Positions 32,071-41,950 of a stretch of 64,000 bases of DNA are shown piece after piece. A program made the position numbers and the translations under genes. Each line of letters starts with the position of its first letter. The first letter of the stretch is position 1. This DNA is from Coxiella endosymbiont of Dermacentor marginatus (GTDB lineage: Bacteria > Pseudomonadota > Gammaproteobacteria > Coxiellales > Coxiellaceae): NCBI RefSeq assembly GCF_907164955.1, contig NZ_OU015521.1, positions 124,001-188,000 of the forward strand, given 5' to 3'. The notes beneath the pieces are model-generated. The model did no database searches, was not told the DNA's origin, and saw nothing but the letters and a program-made list of their open reading frames with translations.

Positions 32071-33719
32071 CTAAATTGTGCCAATTTTTTATTTAAATTA
32101 TTATCCGAAAGACTTGATCGGGGGCTGTTTTAATATTTTTTGCGTCTCGAATTTCATGTTGCTCGAAAGAAAAAGTCAAATAAGCATAAGGAAGTTTCTT
32201 TTTTTTCATTTCAGTAACCATTTATCTTAACTTGAGCCGGCAGAAAAACTTTACCTGCTAGTCCTTTTTAAAAATAGGTAGGACAAGATAGCTTTTTACA
32301 TGATGAATGAGCGACGAACTTTATATTCATAAATGACTTTTTTCCGGTACTACCTAAGCTAATGTCTCTAAAACAATGTGACTCAAATTTACACATTATC
32401 TATAAAAAACTTTCTAAATCCGCGATATCAAAATTGCTCACACCTAGTGAAAAAATATCATAAAGAACTAAAGCACATAATGTCGCACAGCCTCCCTAAT
32501 TTCTCTTATAGATAATTAATCGTTTAGAACCGACCTTTCCTTAATACAATCAGCAACCTCAAGCCAACACCCTATTAACCCCCCCCTAGGTATTTTATTA
32601 AGTTCTTCCATACCTTGCCTCCCATAATTAACGTCTAAACTGGTCTAAAATTAATTTTTTAAATTTAGTATGTTGTAGAAGTAACGCCAGTTGGTCCACT
32701 GTGTCTAAACAACAATCAGTGGAAGTTTTTCATTTTGAGAAGCTACGTAGTTTTCATTATAGAGAGGATAATAAAAACTACAAGCTGATTTTCCTTCCTC
32801 TTTAGGAAGTCTGATCGATTTTGGTAATGAAAGTATTTTCCATCAATTTTTATCAATGTGTGTTCATTATAAAACATACGTTCATCATAGAATACAAAGT
32901 TGGCTGCTATTAATATTTTATTATGCCAAAACAAGAAATCGATTTGCTTCAATGAAAATAATTTGATTATTTTTCACTACTAAAGCTAATGAAAAATTTG
33001 AAAAAAGCAATTTAAAATCAAAATAATGACTATTTCTAATGAGCCCCAATATTTGTTTATCCTTATTTGTTATCATAATAAATAAGAAACTTTCATCACA
33101 GATTCAAGATAGTTTTTGATCTTCTAAAGCATTTTTAATGATTTTTCTAAGTGATTCCTGCAACGAGGAGCAGCTATTTTCCATCAAGAGTGATCACTCC
33201 ATCGACATAAAGAATTTTTATTTTCTTTACAGTAAGTGAAAATTGGCTTTAGTGTTTTGCCAAGCTTTCGGAGATACCAATGCTCTTTATCACAAAAAAA
33301 ATAAATTATGTCTCCGTCAACTAGATAATTTTTTCTACTGTATGCACGCGAGTACGGGCATGCAAACCAGGTGGTGTAACAGCTTGTACTCTTTCCTTGA
33401 GTTGAGAAGCGCATAATTATATGACATGCTTATTTTGCTTCTTCCAAATTAACATCCAAGATAAATTCCTCGTCTGAGGATGTGTAACGTTTGCGAGAAT
33501 ACAAGAGAAAGATACTGTTATTTCTGCACTATATTAGGTGATTTTATAGGAATCGTAAAAAACTTTTTTATAACTACCGTTTAACTGTAAATTAAGATGA
33601 AAATTCAAAAGTTTTTTTTCGAATTTCGAACAATAATCAGCTCTCTCTCGAAATAACTTCTTGAAACGGATAAAATGATTATCTTTTTAATTAAGTTCTA
33701 AATCTAAATAAAGTTGTTG
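32071..33719. other. Gene-poor spacer
   Basis: About 1.65 kb with no intact gene. Minus-strand fragments around 33150-33414 (VQAVTPPGLHARTRVHTVEK and, further on, KILYVDGVITLDGK) look like decayed coding sequence but I cannot name the family. A run of eight C is at 32579-32586. Confidence 0.55.
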
Positions 33720-35324
33720 ATGAACTCACTAGCTAATGAAACAGAAAAGCATTACCATAAGCCTATGACGCTTGTTATTCTTGATGGTTTTGGTGAAAGT
33801 GAAGAAACGGCCCACAATGCAATCAAGCTTGCTGATACACCAACCTTAGATGAATTGTGGGCGCACTGCCCGCATACACTATTACAAGCTTCAGGAAGTG
33901 CAGTGGGCTTGCCCGAAGGGCAAATGGGCAATTCAGAAGTAGGTCATCTTCATATTGGCTCTGGTCGGAAAGTTCCTCAAGATTTAACCAGAATTGATGA
34001 GGCCATTTCAACCGGTGAATTTTTCAAGAATCCTATTTTTGTTGAAGCTATCAAAAAAGCTAAACAATGCAATAAAGCCGTTCATATAATTGGCTTATTA
34101 TCTCCTGGCGGAGTACACAGTCGGGACACACAAATTGCAGCGATAATCAAGTTGGTGCATCTTCAAGGAATAAAAAAGAATTATTTACACGCTATCTTAG
34201 ATGGCCGTGATACTCCACCAAAATCAGCATTATCTTCTATTAAAAGAATTAATGAACAGTTCCTCAGTTATTCTCATCAATCCTCTTTTTCTACAGGCGC
34301 TACCCAGGGGGGCAAGATTGCATCTCTTATCGGACGTTATTATGCTATGGATCGAGACAAACGCTGGGATCGAACGCAAAAAGCATATGATTTATTAACC
34401 CAAGGAATTGCTACTCGTCACGTTGCAACAGCTGAAGAAACACTTGCTCTTGCTTACAAAAAAAACGAAACCGATGAATTTATTAATCCCACTAGCATTT
34501 GCTACGATGGAGAAAATCCAGTAACTATGCAAGATGGAGATGTTATTATTTTTATGAACTTTCGTGCTGATCGCGCTCGACAACTCACACATGCATTTAT
34601 TGATAAAGATTTTATGGCTTTTGAAAGAAAGATAACACTAAAACTCGCGAGCTTTGTAACTCTAATAACCTATGAAAAAAATCTCAATGTCGCCGTTGCT
34701 TTTCCACTTCTCCAATTAAATAATACGTTAGGTGAATATTTATCTACTTTAGGACTTCGACAACTACGACTTGCTGAAACGGAAAAATATGCTCATGTCA
34801 CTTATTTTTTGAACGGAGGTCAAGAAGCACCTTTTCTGGGGGAAGATCGAGAATTAATTCCCTCACCTAAAATAGCCACTTATGATCTTCAACCTGAAAT
34901 GAGTGCTAATGAAATAACTGATAAGCTTGTAAAAGTGATTAAAAATAGTAATTATGATCTTATAGTCTGCAATTTTGCTAATCCAGACATGGTGGGACAT
35001 ACTGGCAATGAAGCTGCTACTAAATTAGCTATTCAGACGATTGACGGTTGTCTAAAACGCATTATCGAAGCATTAAAATCCGTTGGCGGCGAAGCTCTAA
35101 TTACAGCTGATCATGGTAATGCAGAAAAAATGTTTAATGAAAAAACAAGACAACCGCATACAGCTCACACAAATAATCTAGTACCATTGATTTATGTAGG
35201 AAGGCACGCCCAATTCCAACAAGGAATTGGTGCTTTGGATGATGTAGCACCAACTTTACTCTCCCTTATGGGACTTAAAAAACCTTCTGAAATGACAGGA
35301 CGCAATCTAATTATTTTAAAATAA
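33720..35324 (+). CDS. gpmI: 2,3-bisphosphoglycerate-independent phosphoglycerate mutase
   Basis: GpmI interconverts 3- and 2-phosphoglycerate using manganese. The 534-residue protein belongs to the alkaline phosphatase superfamily. Metal-site motifs are LVILDGFGESE at the N-terminus, MGNSEVGHLHIGSGR with the phosphorylated Ser72, then LDGRDTPPKS, NFRADRARQL, ADHGNAEKM and PHTAHT near the end. The ATG at 33720 is preferred; two TTG codons lie just before it. The length is slightly over the usual 510-515 residues because of the N-terminal tail. envC and ctp normally follow. Confidence 0.95.
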   Translation: MNSLANETEKHYHKPMTLVILDGFGESEETAHNAIKLADTPTLDELWAHCPHTLLQASGSAVGLPEGQMGNSEVGHLHIGSGRKVPQDLTRIDEAISTGEFFKNPIFVEAIKKAKQCNKAVHIIGLLSPGGVHSRDTQIAAIIKLVHLQGIKKNYLHAILDGRDTPPKSALSSIKRINEQFLSYSHQSSFSTGATQGGKIASLIGRYYAMDRDKRWDRTQKAYDLLTQGIATRHVATAEETLALAYKKNETDEFINPTSICYDGENPVTMQDGDVIIFMNFRADRARQLTHAFIDKDFMAFERKITLKLASFVTLITYEKNLNVAVAFPLLQLNNTLGEYLSTLGLRQLRLAETEKYAHVTYFLNGGQEAPFLGEDRELIPSPKIATYDLQPEMSANEITDKLVKVIKNSNYDLIVCNFANPDMVGHTGNEAATKLAIQTIDGCLKRIIEALKSVGGEALITADHGNAEKMFNEKTRQPHTAHTNNLVPLIYVGRHAQFQQGIGALDDVAPTLLSLMGLKKPSEMTGRNLIILK

Positions 35325-35959
35325 TATAAAAGAGAATCTGATATTCTGCTCTTACTTTTTTACGTGGATAATTTTCCACTGAGTTTTTTCGAAGATCTTT
35401 CTGACGTTAAATAAAATAATAAAATTTCAATTACTAAAATAGTTCTGTCATTAAGATCAAAATAAACAAGTTTTTTATTTGGAAAAACTTAAATTCGCCA
35501 CATTGTCTTCTTTGCTACTAACCAGATATAGTTCCATTTTTTAAAAAAGCAGATTTAAAAAAAATCAATACGCTATATATGAAATTAAGCGTGGACCCAA
35601 TATTAATGGCTCATCCAAAAATTCATCCTGATTACAACAACTTGAAGTGGGAATTTTATTTCAACAGACATCTTATCCTAACATTGATTTTAAGTCAAAA
35701 TGATACGAATTTTTATTAAAAGGCATTTGTTTTTGCTATCACAACTGCAATTTGCTCTTGTTAGTTATAAAATAATTTAAGACGAAATTAAAGTCTAAAA
35801 CCGCAACCTTACAAAAATTGCTAAATTAAGAATGTGGAACGTGTGCTTAGGCATGTAAAAACAAGAGCATCAGATAAAGTAAATTAAAAATAGAATAGAA
35901 TTTCGATTACTGCACTCTAAAGACGAATCTAATTTATTATAGCAGCAAGTAGGTTCAAG
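35325..35959. other. Spacer, probably decayed 5' part of envC
   Basis: No intact gene. Plus-strand fragments such as LEVGILFQQTSYPN near 35650 may come from the coiled-coil part of EnvC but are weak. Confidence 0.4.
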
Positions 35960-36203
35960 ATTGGTAGTTTTCGTTAAGTGATTGCAAGAAAGAATTCTTA
36001 TTGATTGTCAATCACGAACATGGTTATATGGCACTTTAAATACAGATAAAATTTTTCTTATTTTATATAAAAGTTCGTTAATGCGATTCAAAAAAAACGA
36101 TTGGTAGCTTTACAGATGTAAAGCGACAGTGAGAAAGCTATTGTACTTTAATTTGGCTATTCGCGATAAGCCAAAAAAACTGCTAAATACCCTTTTAAGA
36201 TAA
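35960..36203 (+). pseudogene. EnvC/LytM-type murein hydrolase activator remnant
   Basis: The end of a peptidase M23 (LytM) domain can be read in changing frames: VVFVK, stop, LQE (compare VVFADWLRG), then FLLIVNHEHGYMAL followed by a stop (compare LLIVDHGNGYMSLYG), and VLYFNLAIRDKPKKLLN or nearby (compare LYFEIRHNGKPVNPL), ending at the TAA at 36201-36203. EnvC activates the septal amidases AmiA and AmiB. It lies between gpmI and the processing protease, its usual neighbours in related genomes. Confidence 0.75.
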
Positions 36204-36224
36204 TACAAGGTAAGGAGAAAATTG

Positions 36225-37628
36225 ATGAATTTACAGCAGTTAATTAGTATAGTTAAACTGCAATCCAAGTCTATTTTTAAAAAAAAAATGGTATTTATAA
36301 CATCATGTTTTGGATTTGGTTTGAGCTTTTTAACATCCACCACAGCTATTCATCGTCCCTTGTTGTCAACAATAACATCTGCGCAAGTCGAAAATCAAAA
36401 CGACGAATTATCAAAAAAGAATGTTCAACGTTTTACTACTACTATAGCTTTTATTCACCGTTACTACATTAAAAATGTAAACAATGATCAGCTGTTTGAT
36501 AGTGCCATTAGTGGCATGCTTACTAGTCTTGATCCTCATTCCAATTACCTTGACTCTAACGATTTGAAAGAACTTAAAACAACTGTATCAGGAGAATTCG
36601 TGGGCGTTGGTATCGAGCTTATCCTTTCAAAAGATGGGTTATTAGAAGTTATTAGTCCGTTAGATAACTCTCCTGCCGCCAGATCTGGAATTAAATCAAA
36701 TGATTTTATTGTAAAAATTAATGGACAACTTGTTCAAAATATGAGTTTATCAAAAGCAGTTAGTATGATAAAAGGCAAAAGGGGTACTAGCGTTAAATTA
36801 ACAGTTTTACGGAAATCTAATGATAAACCTCTTATTTTTACGATTACTCGCCAGCCTATCCATTTAATTAGCGTGAAAAGTAAGATGTTGGAGCCTGGCT
36901 ACGGCTACGTTCGAATTACCTTTTTCCAAGTTCACGCAATCTCACAATTACGTGAAGAGATTTATAAATTAAAAACAAAGTCTAACGGTCATTTGAAAGG
37001 TTTAATTCTTGATTTACGTAATAATCCTGGTGGACTTTTGAATGTTAGTTCCAAAGTAGCTGATAGTTTTCTTGATTCTAATAAAATTCATCAATATAAC
37101 AATTATATTTTTTATACTAAGGGTCGTGTGCCTGGCGCTAACATTCATATCAAAGCTACTCCGGGAGATCTAATTCCCAATACCCAAATGGTAGTTTTAA
37201 TTAACGGTGGCTCTGCTTCTGCTTCAGAAATCGTAGCGGGTGCTCTTCAAGATTATAAACGTGCTGTTATTATGGGCACGCCCAGTTTTGGGAAGGGATC
37301 TATTCAAACTATCTTGCCTATTAATCAGAACAATGCTATTAAGTTGACAACAGCCTTATACTACACCCCATCTGGGCGAGAAATTCAAGCAAAAGGAATT
37401 ATTCCGAACATTACCGTGCCAGAACTTACCGTCAAGACTACTGCTTCATCAGGGTTGACCCTCGATGAAGCAGATTTTCAAAATCATTTACTTAACAGTA
37501 TGGACAGATCGAAAACAACCACTGCACAATCAAAGAAACTATTACAAACTCAATTAAAGCTAGCAAAAACAGATTACCAATTGTATGAAGCACTTCTTAT
37601 ACTACATGGATTAAATGCTCATTTCTAA
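36225..37628 (+). CDS. C-terminal processing protease, S41 family
   Basis: A 467-residue periplasmic serine protease. A signal-anchor helix lies at about residues 22-40, a PDZ domain at about 115-210 (GEFVGVGIELI, SPAARSGIKSNDFIVKING), and the S41 core follows with LILDLRNNPGGLL, GGSASASEIVAG (Ser332) and TPSFGKGSIQT (Lys357), the Ser-Lys dyad. Such proteases trim the C-termini of envelope proteins or murein enzymes. AAGGAG seven bases before the ATG at 36225 fixes the start; a TTG lies one codon earlier. The envC fossil precedes it. Confidence 0.93.
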   Translation: MNLQQLISIVKLQSKSIFKKKMVFITSCFGFGLSFLTSTTAIHRPLLSTITSAQVENQNDELSKKNVQRFTTTIAFIHRYYIKNVNNDQLFDSAISGMLTSLDPHSNYLDSNDLKELKTTVSGEFVGVGIELILSKDGLLEVISPLDNSPAARSGIKSNDFIVKINGQLVQNMSLSKAVSMIKGKRGTSVKLTVLRKSNDKPLIFTITRQPIHLISVKSKMLEPGYGYVRITFFQVHAISQLREEIYKLKTKSNGHLKGLILDLRNNPGGLLNVSSKVADSFLDSNKIHQYNNYIFYTKGRVPGANIHIKATPGDLIPNTQMVVLINGGSASASEIVAGALQDYKRAVIMGTPSFGKGSIQTILPINQNNAIKLTTALYYTPSGREIQAKGIIPNITVPELTVKTTASSGLTLDEADFQNHLLNSMDRSKTTTAQSKKLLQTQLKLAKTDYQLYEALLILHGLNAHF

Positions 37629-37724
37629 ATAAAATTGGAATTATTGCTCGCCTAAATTACTATAATTAGTGGTCAAGAGAGACTGATAGCTTTAAATTTA
37701 TCTGGTTTACTACTTTTCTACAAT

Positions 37725-37753
37725 ACAAGAATATTCCTTTAGAATATTCTTGT
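37725..37753 (+). terminator. Stem-loop downstream of the S41 protease gene
   Basis: ACAAGAATATTC (37725-37736) is repeated exactly inverted at 37742-37753 with a five-base loop, about 100 bases after the protease stop. A short T-rich stretch follows. Confidence 0.55.
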
Positions 37754-37984
37754 TCCCTTTACAAGGGTGTATTAGCGACAGAAGCCAGAAAGAATTTTTC
37801 AAATCTTTATTAAATAAACCCCTTATACGTATCATCATTACTGTCGATTCTATCTGTATTGAAAATATTTAAGACGATGAGGCACAGTCCGCGAATTTGG
37901 GCTCTGCTAATCGATTTATTTTCATTAATTACTATGTACTTTTTTCTCATAAAATTAAACTGTGGTAATAAAGATATGTTTATT

Positions 37985-38018
37985 AACATAAAGGGCAATT
38001 TAAATTGCCCTTTATGTT
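37985..38018. repeat. Perfect 34-base palindrome
   Basis: The sequence is its own reverse complement over 34 bases, 17-base arms with no loop, with the core GGGCAATTTAAATTGCCC. It stands in spacer. It may be a two-way terminator left by a lost gene or a binding site; no copy was noticed elsewhere in the window. Confidence 0.85.
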
Positions 38019-39897
38019 GTGCTTCTTTCTACAAGCTGGCAGCATCTTCTCTTATAAAAAACTTAAGCTTTATGCAGCAGGATAGTAACATTTATGGATT
38101 TTCCTAGCATCTGTTAACTCTATACTTTAATCTAGAGATTTCTCGAGAGAATAAAGTAAATGAAGAAAAAAATAAAGTAGATCACAAAACCAAATTAAAG
38201 GTTCGTTTATTTTAATGAAGTTAATTTTAATTCATAAATTCAAAACCCATACCGAAATTAGTAATCACAGAAACTAATAAATCAAGTCCAAAATAAAGGA
38301 AAGGGTCCTTGATTTGAAAAGTAGTCTTGTATTAATTTACAACTCTAGTTTAACTATCTAAAGTTAGAGACTCAACTGACTCACTGTTTTCGATATTCAT
38401 TTATTTGTTAGTGAAAAGAATCTTTTTCTATAATTCTATAATCAAAAAACACAAACCGGAACAAATACGTAATACTACAACAGCTATCTTAAAGAAAGGA
38501 AATAGCTTTCTTTACAAAGTTTTTTAAGGTTTATTAGTTAGGAGAGTGGGTCTGGTCTATAGCGGAAAATTAAACAAGATTCGCTAATGGATTAGTTTGG
38601 GCATCCTGATTGTTACTTAAATATGAAGAGTCGTATCATAAGGAAGGAACTATACTCTTGCTTTATCGGATTGAAAAATTTTATAAACAAGTACAAAGCG
38701 CCTAAAGGTATACGATGACGATTGAAGCGAATGCTTTTGGGTCATGAGAGAAAGAGTGTAATCTGGTATAATATTCTACTTTTTATTGAAATTCTATAAA
38801 TGGAAGATATCCCCTCTCTAATTTTTGGAAAAATCAAAACTTTTTTAGATAATAGGATTGTACAAAATCCTCAGCTCATCTTTATCTTTTTTGTCTCAGT
38901 TTTCTGAATGGAAAAACCTATATTAAGAAATGCAAGATTATTTAAGACGAGTTTCACCAATATTGCCCTTAGAAGAACTATCATTATCCAGAATCAGATT
39001 ATAATAAATGCTGGTAAAGAATATCTTATCCTACGAAAAATTTAAAGCCTTTTCTCTCAGTAATAGACGGAATATTTAAATATTTTTAAAGAAATAAACT
39101 TATCAGCTAAAAAAGTATTTAGCAATTTTCAAACATTGAGAATTCCTGCCTAATAAATTTCATTAAATGTTCTTAGGTCTTTTTATGAGAAAAAGCAAGT
39201 TTTATAAAAGATAATGACTATTTTATTTACTGGGTTTAGGGAATAATCAGAAATACAGAATAAAATTAGTGAGCGTAAAACTATTAAAAATATGGTCAAA
39301 TGATTGAGTACTTTTAAAATCTCGAAGCAGCATAAGATTTACAAAATAAAACGCGTTTAGAATACTAGCAATGGTAATAAGAATGGAATCTAGAATTAAG
39401 CAACTATAGATTAGTTTATATATCGAAGAAATCTTGGAAAAATGAAACAGGGTACCTTTTCTTAAAGGTATTACTTTTACTGTCTTTTATGCCTAAATAA
39501 TGAAGAGATTATGGGACTTCAATTTGAGAATTGAGTACTAAATATAACCTCGGGCGATATACAGATTATTAAATCTGTACCCTAAAAAAATTGCAGCTTT
39601 TACATTTTATTTATATTATAAAATCCACATTTTCTAAAAAAAAGGATTGAGTTTATGAGCCAAGGAAATGAAAACAAATTGTATATCTCCTAAGCATGAT
39701 ATTCTTTAGCTTTAGCTTGATTGCTTAAAATTAACTTGCAAGAATTTATGAGTAAGTCAGTCGAAATCCTCGTTCGTTATTAATTCTTAAGACCCCTGAA
39801 TAATGTTTTCAAAAAACAGAATATTGGATTTCTTGAGAAAATCGACTTAGTAATCTGAAATGCGCTTTACCTCCTCACCCATATCCGGATTAAAAAA

Positions 39898-40692
39898 CTA
39901 GACAGCTACCGGAGCTTTAATAAACGGATAAGGATTGTAATTAATAATTGCAAAATCGGAAAAATTGTAATTGAACAATGATACAGGTTTTCGTCTAGTT
40001 TTTAACTGCGGCAATTCACATGGAGAGCGCGATAATTGCTCACGAACTTGGTCAAAATGATTATTGTAGATATGACAATCACCTCCAGACCAAATGAACT
40101 CTCCTACTTTTAAATCACACTGCTCGGCAACCATATATGTCAATAATGAATAAGAAGCAATATTAAAAGGTACCCCTAAAAAAGCATCCGCTGATCGTTG
40201 GATTAACTTACAAGAAATCATCCCATTAACCACATAAAACTGAAAAATCAGGTGACAAGGTAATAAGGCCATTTGATCTAGTTCAGCTACATTCCAAGCA
40301 CTCACAATCAATCGTCGTGAATCAGGATTTTTTTTTATAGTCTTAAGAAGACATTCCATTTGATCAATGACTCGCCCGTCAGCACATTGCCAATGACGCC
40401 ATTGCTTTCCATAAATAGGTCCTAGTTCACCACTTTCATCCGCCCATTCATCCCATATGGTAACACCGTTACTATTTAAATAATGAATATTAGTATCACC
40501 TCTTAAAAACCATAATAATTCATAAATAACACTTTTAAAATGAATTTTCTTTGTTGTGACTAAGGGAAATCCTTTTTGCATATTAAATCGCATTTCGTAA
40601 CTAAAAATACTCCGTGTTCCAACACCAGTTCTATCTTTTTTGTCAACACCATGCTCCAAAATAAAATTTAAAAATTCGAGGTATTGTTTCAT
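39898..40692 (-). CDS. thyA: Thymidylate synthase
   Basis: ThyA methylates dUMP to dTMP with methylene-tetrahydrofolate. With the ATG at 40692 the protein has 264 residues, the E. coli length, and the catalytic Cys falls at 146 ([12 protein letters not shown]). Other motifs are [40 protein letters not shown] and HIYNNHFDQ. The frame is open to 40737 but the extra residues are not family-like. The gene follows ptsP and lgt in the order known from enterobacteria. Confidence 0.96.
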   Translation of the reverse strand: MKQYLEFLNFILEHGVDKKDRTGVGTRSIFSYEMRFNMQKGFPLVTTKKIHFKSVIYELLWFLRGDTNIHYLNSNGVTIWDEWADESGELGPIYGKQWRHWQCADGRVIDQMECLLKTIKKNPDSRRLIVSAWNVAELDQMALLPCHLIFQFYVVNGMISCKLIQRSADAFLGVPFNIASYSLLTYMVAEQCDLKVGEFIWSGGDCHIYNNHFDQVREQLSRSPCELPQLKTRRKPVSLFNYNFSDFAIINYNPYPFIKAPVAV

Positions 40693-40961
40693 CGTCCAAT
40701 CACTGTTTAGGTTAAATTTTTGATTAAGCTTATACAATATGACAAAGGATCACACGATTTTTCGCTTTATCACGTTTTTATCAGTTTTATCAAGATTAAC
40801 TAGAACAAAGCAACTTATATTTAAAGATTATCTTGTACACTACCGCATAGTCAGCCAAAATTGATGATGATAAAACTTGCAAGTAAAAGGATAAGCAAGA
40901 GAGACATTATATTTTGAATTAGTCTCTTTTTCCGATCATCAAATAAAGATAACATGGAAGC

Positions 40962-40986
40962 ACGTTCGCAATACAATTGCGAACGT
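40962..40986 (-). terminator. Stem-loop between lgt and thyA
   Basis: ACGTTCGCAAT (40962-40972) is repeated exactly inverted at 40976-40986 with a three-base loop. It lies about 90 bases after the lgt stop in a 382-base gap that otherwise holds nothing recognisable; it probably ends the ptsP-lgt transcript. Confidence 0.5.
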
Positions 40987-41074
40987 AAATTAATCTATCT
41001 GAAAATGAGTTTCGGTTCTAAAAATATTATCATCCATCAAAATAATACAATTGAAAATAAATTGTTTAATCATT

Positions 41075-41863
41075 TTACTGTTCCCTGTGTCGGTGGTATG
41101 CCCACCAAAAACCTAACCCACCGCTAATAATCATTGGTAGCGATAGAAGTTGTCCCATAGTTAACCAGTCAAATGCAATATATCCTAATTGTGGGTCTGG
41201 TTGGCGAAAAAATTCCGCCGTAAAGCGGAATAATCCATAAAAGAACAAGAACGATGATGTTATTGCAAAACGTGGCCTAAGTTTATCAGAAAATCGCCAT
41301 ATAATGACAAAGAGCAAAATCCCTTCTAGAAATAATTCATAGAGTTGTGAGGGATGACGTGGCAAGGGCCCAGCGTTAGGAAAGATCATTCCCCAATAGG
41401 CCATCGTAACTCGACCCCATAACTCACCATTGATGAAATTTCCGATCCTTCCTACCGCCAAACCTAAGGGTACTAAAGGCACGGTAAAATCGATCACATC
41501 CATCCATCGCCTTTTAATACGACGGCTGAAAATCCACATAGTTATTGCCACTCCAATAAGCCCACCATGGAAAGACATACCTCCATACCATATTTTGAAA
41601 ACAGTTAAAGGGTTAGCAATAAAATTAAAAAAATCATAAAAAATCATGTATCCTAAACGCCCACCAATAATAACCCCTATTGTACCGTAAAAAATTAAAT
41701 CACCAATTTGCGCGGCATTCCATTCTTCCTGGGATTGACGAGCACGATATAAAGCTAAGCCCCAAGCAGATACAAATCCTATCAGATACATGAGACCATA
41801 CCAATGCACCTTAATTAGCCCTAGTTGAAAGGCAATCGGATTAATATCTGGATAATACAGCAC
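41075..41863 (-). CDS. lgt: Prolipoprotein diacylglyceryl transferase
   Basis: Lgt transfers diacylglycerol from phosphatidylglycerol to the lipobox Cys of prelipoproteins, the first step of lipoprotein maturation. The 262-residue inner-membrane protein has about seven helices and the motifs [22 protein letters not shown] and the Lgt signature [14 protein letters not shown] with the essential Arg. It lies between ptsP and thyA on the same strand, 87 bases after ptsP. Confidence 0.96.
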   Translation of the reverse strand: MLYYPDINPIAFQLGLIKVHWYGLMYLIGFVSAWGLALYRARQSQEEWNAAQIGDLIFYGTIGVIIGGRLGYMIFYDFFNFIANPLTVFKIWYGGMSFHGGLIGVAITMWIFSRRIKRRWMDVIDFTVPLVPLGLAVGRIGNFINGELWGRVTMAYWGMIFPNAGPLPRHPSQLYELFLEGILLFVIIWRFSDKLRPRFAITSSFLFFYGLFRFTAEFFRQPDPQLGYIAFDWLTMGQLLSLPMIISGGLGFWWAYHRHREQ

Positions 41864-41950
41864 TATATAATATCCCTTAAAATCTAAGTTAATCTAATCA
41901 AGAAAGATTTAAAGATAGAAATAAAAATACTTGTGGAAAGCTCAGTTATT

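Larger units (their letters stand above)
37629..39897. other. Longest empty stretch of the window
   Basis: About 2.3 kb without an intact gene. It contains a stem-loop (37725-37753) and a perfect 34-base palindrome (37985-38018). Fragments near 38800-39040 (MEDIPSLIFGKIKTFLDN, then a stop, later FTNIALRRTIIIQNQIIINA) suggest old coding sequence of unknown family. Confidence 0.55.

Noticed and set aside
32743-33414. Two short minus-strand frames (69 and 76 codons)
   Set aside because: Neither reads as a known protein; the second competes with another frame on the same strand that looks more like a remnant. Described only as spacer content.
37859-38107. 82-codon plus-strand frame over the 34-base palindrome
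   Set aside because: It spans the palindrome and hairpin region, has no ribosome-binding site and no family features.
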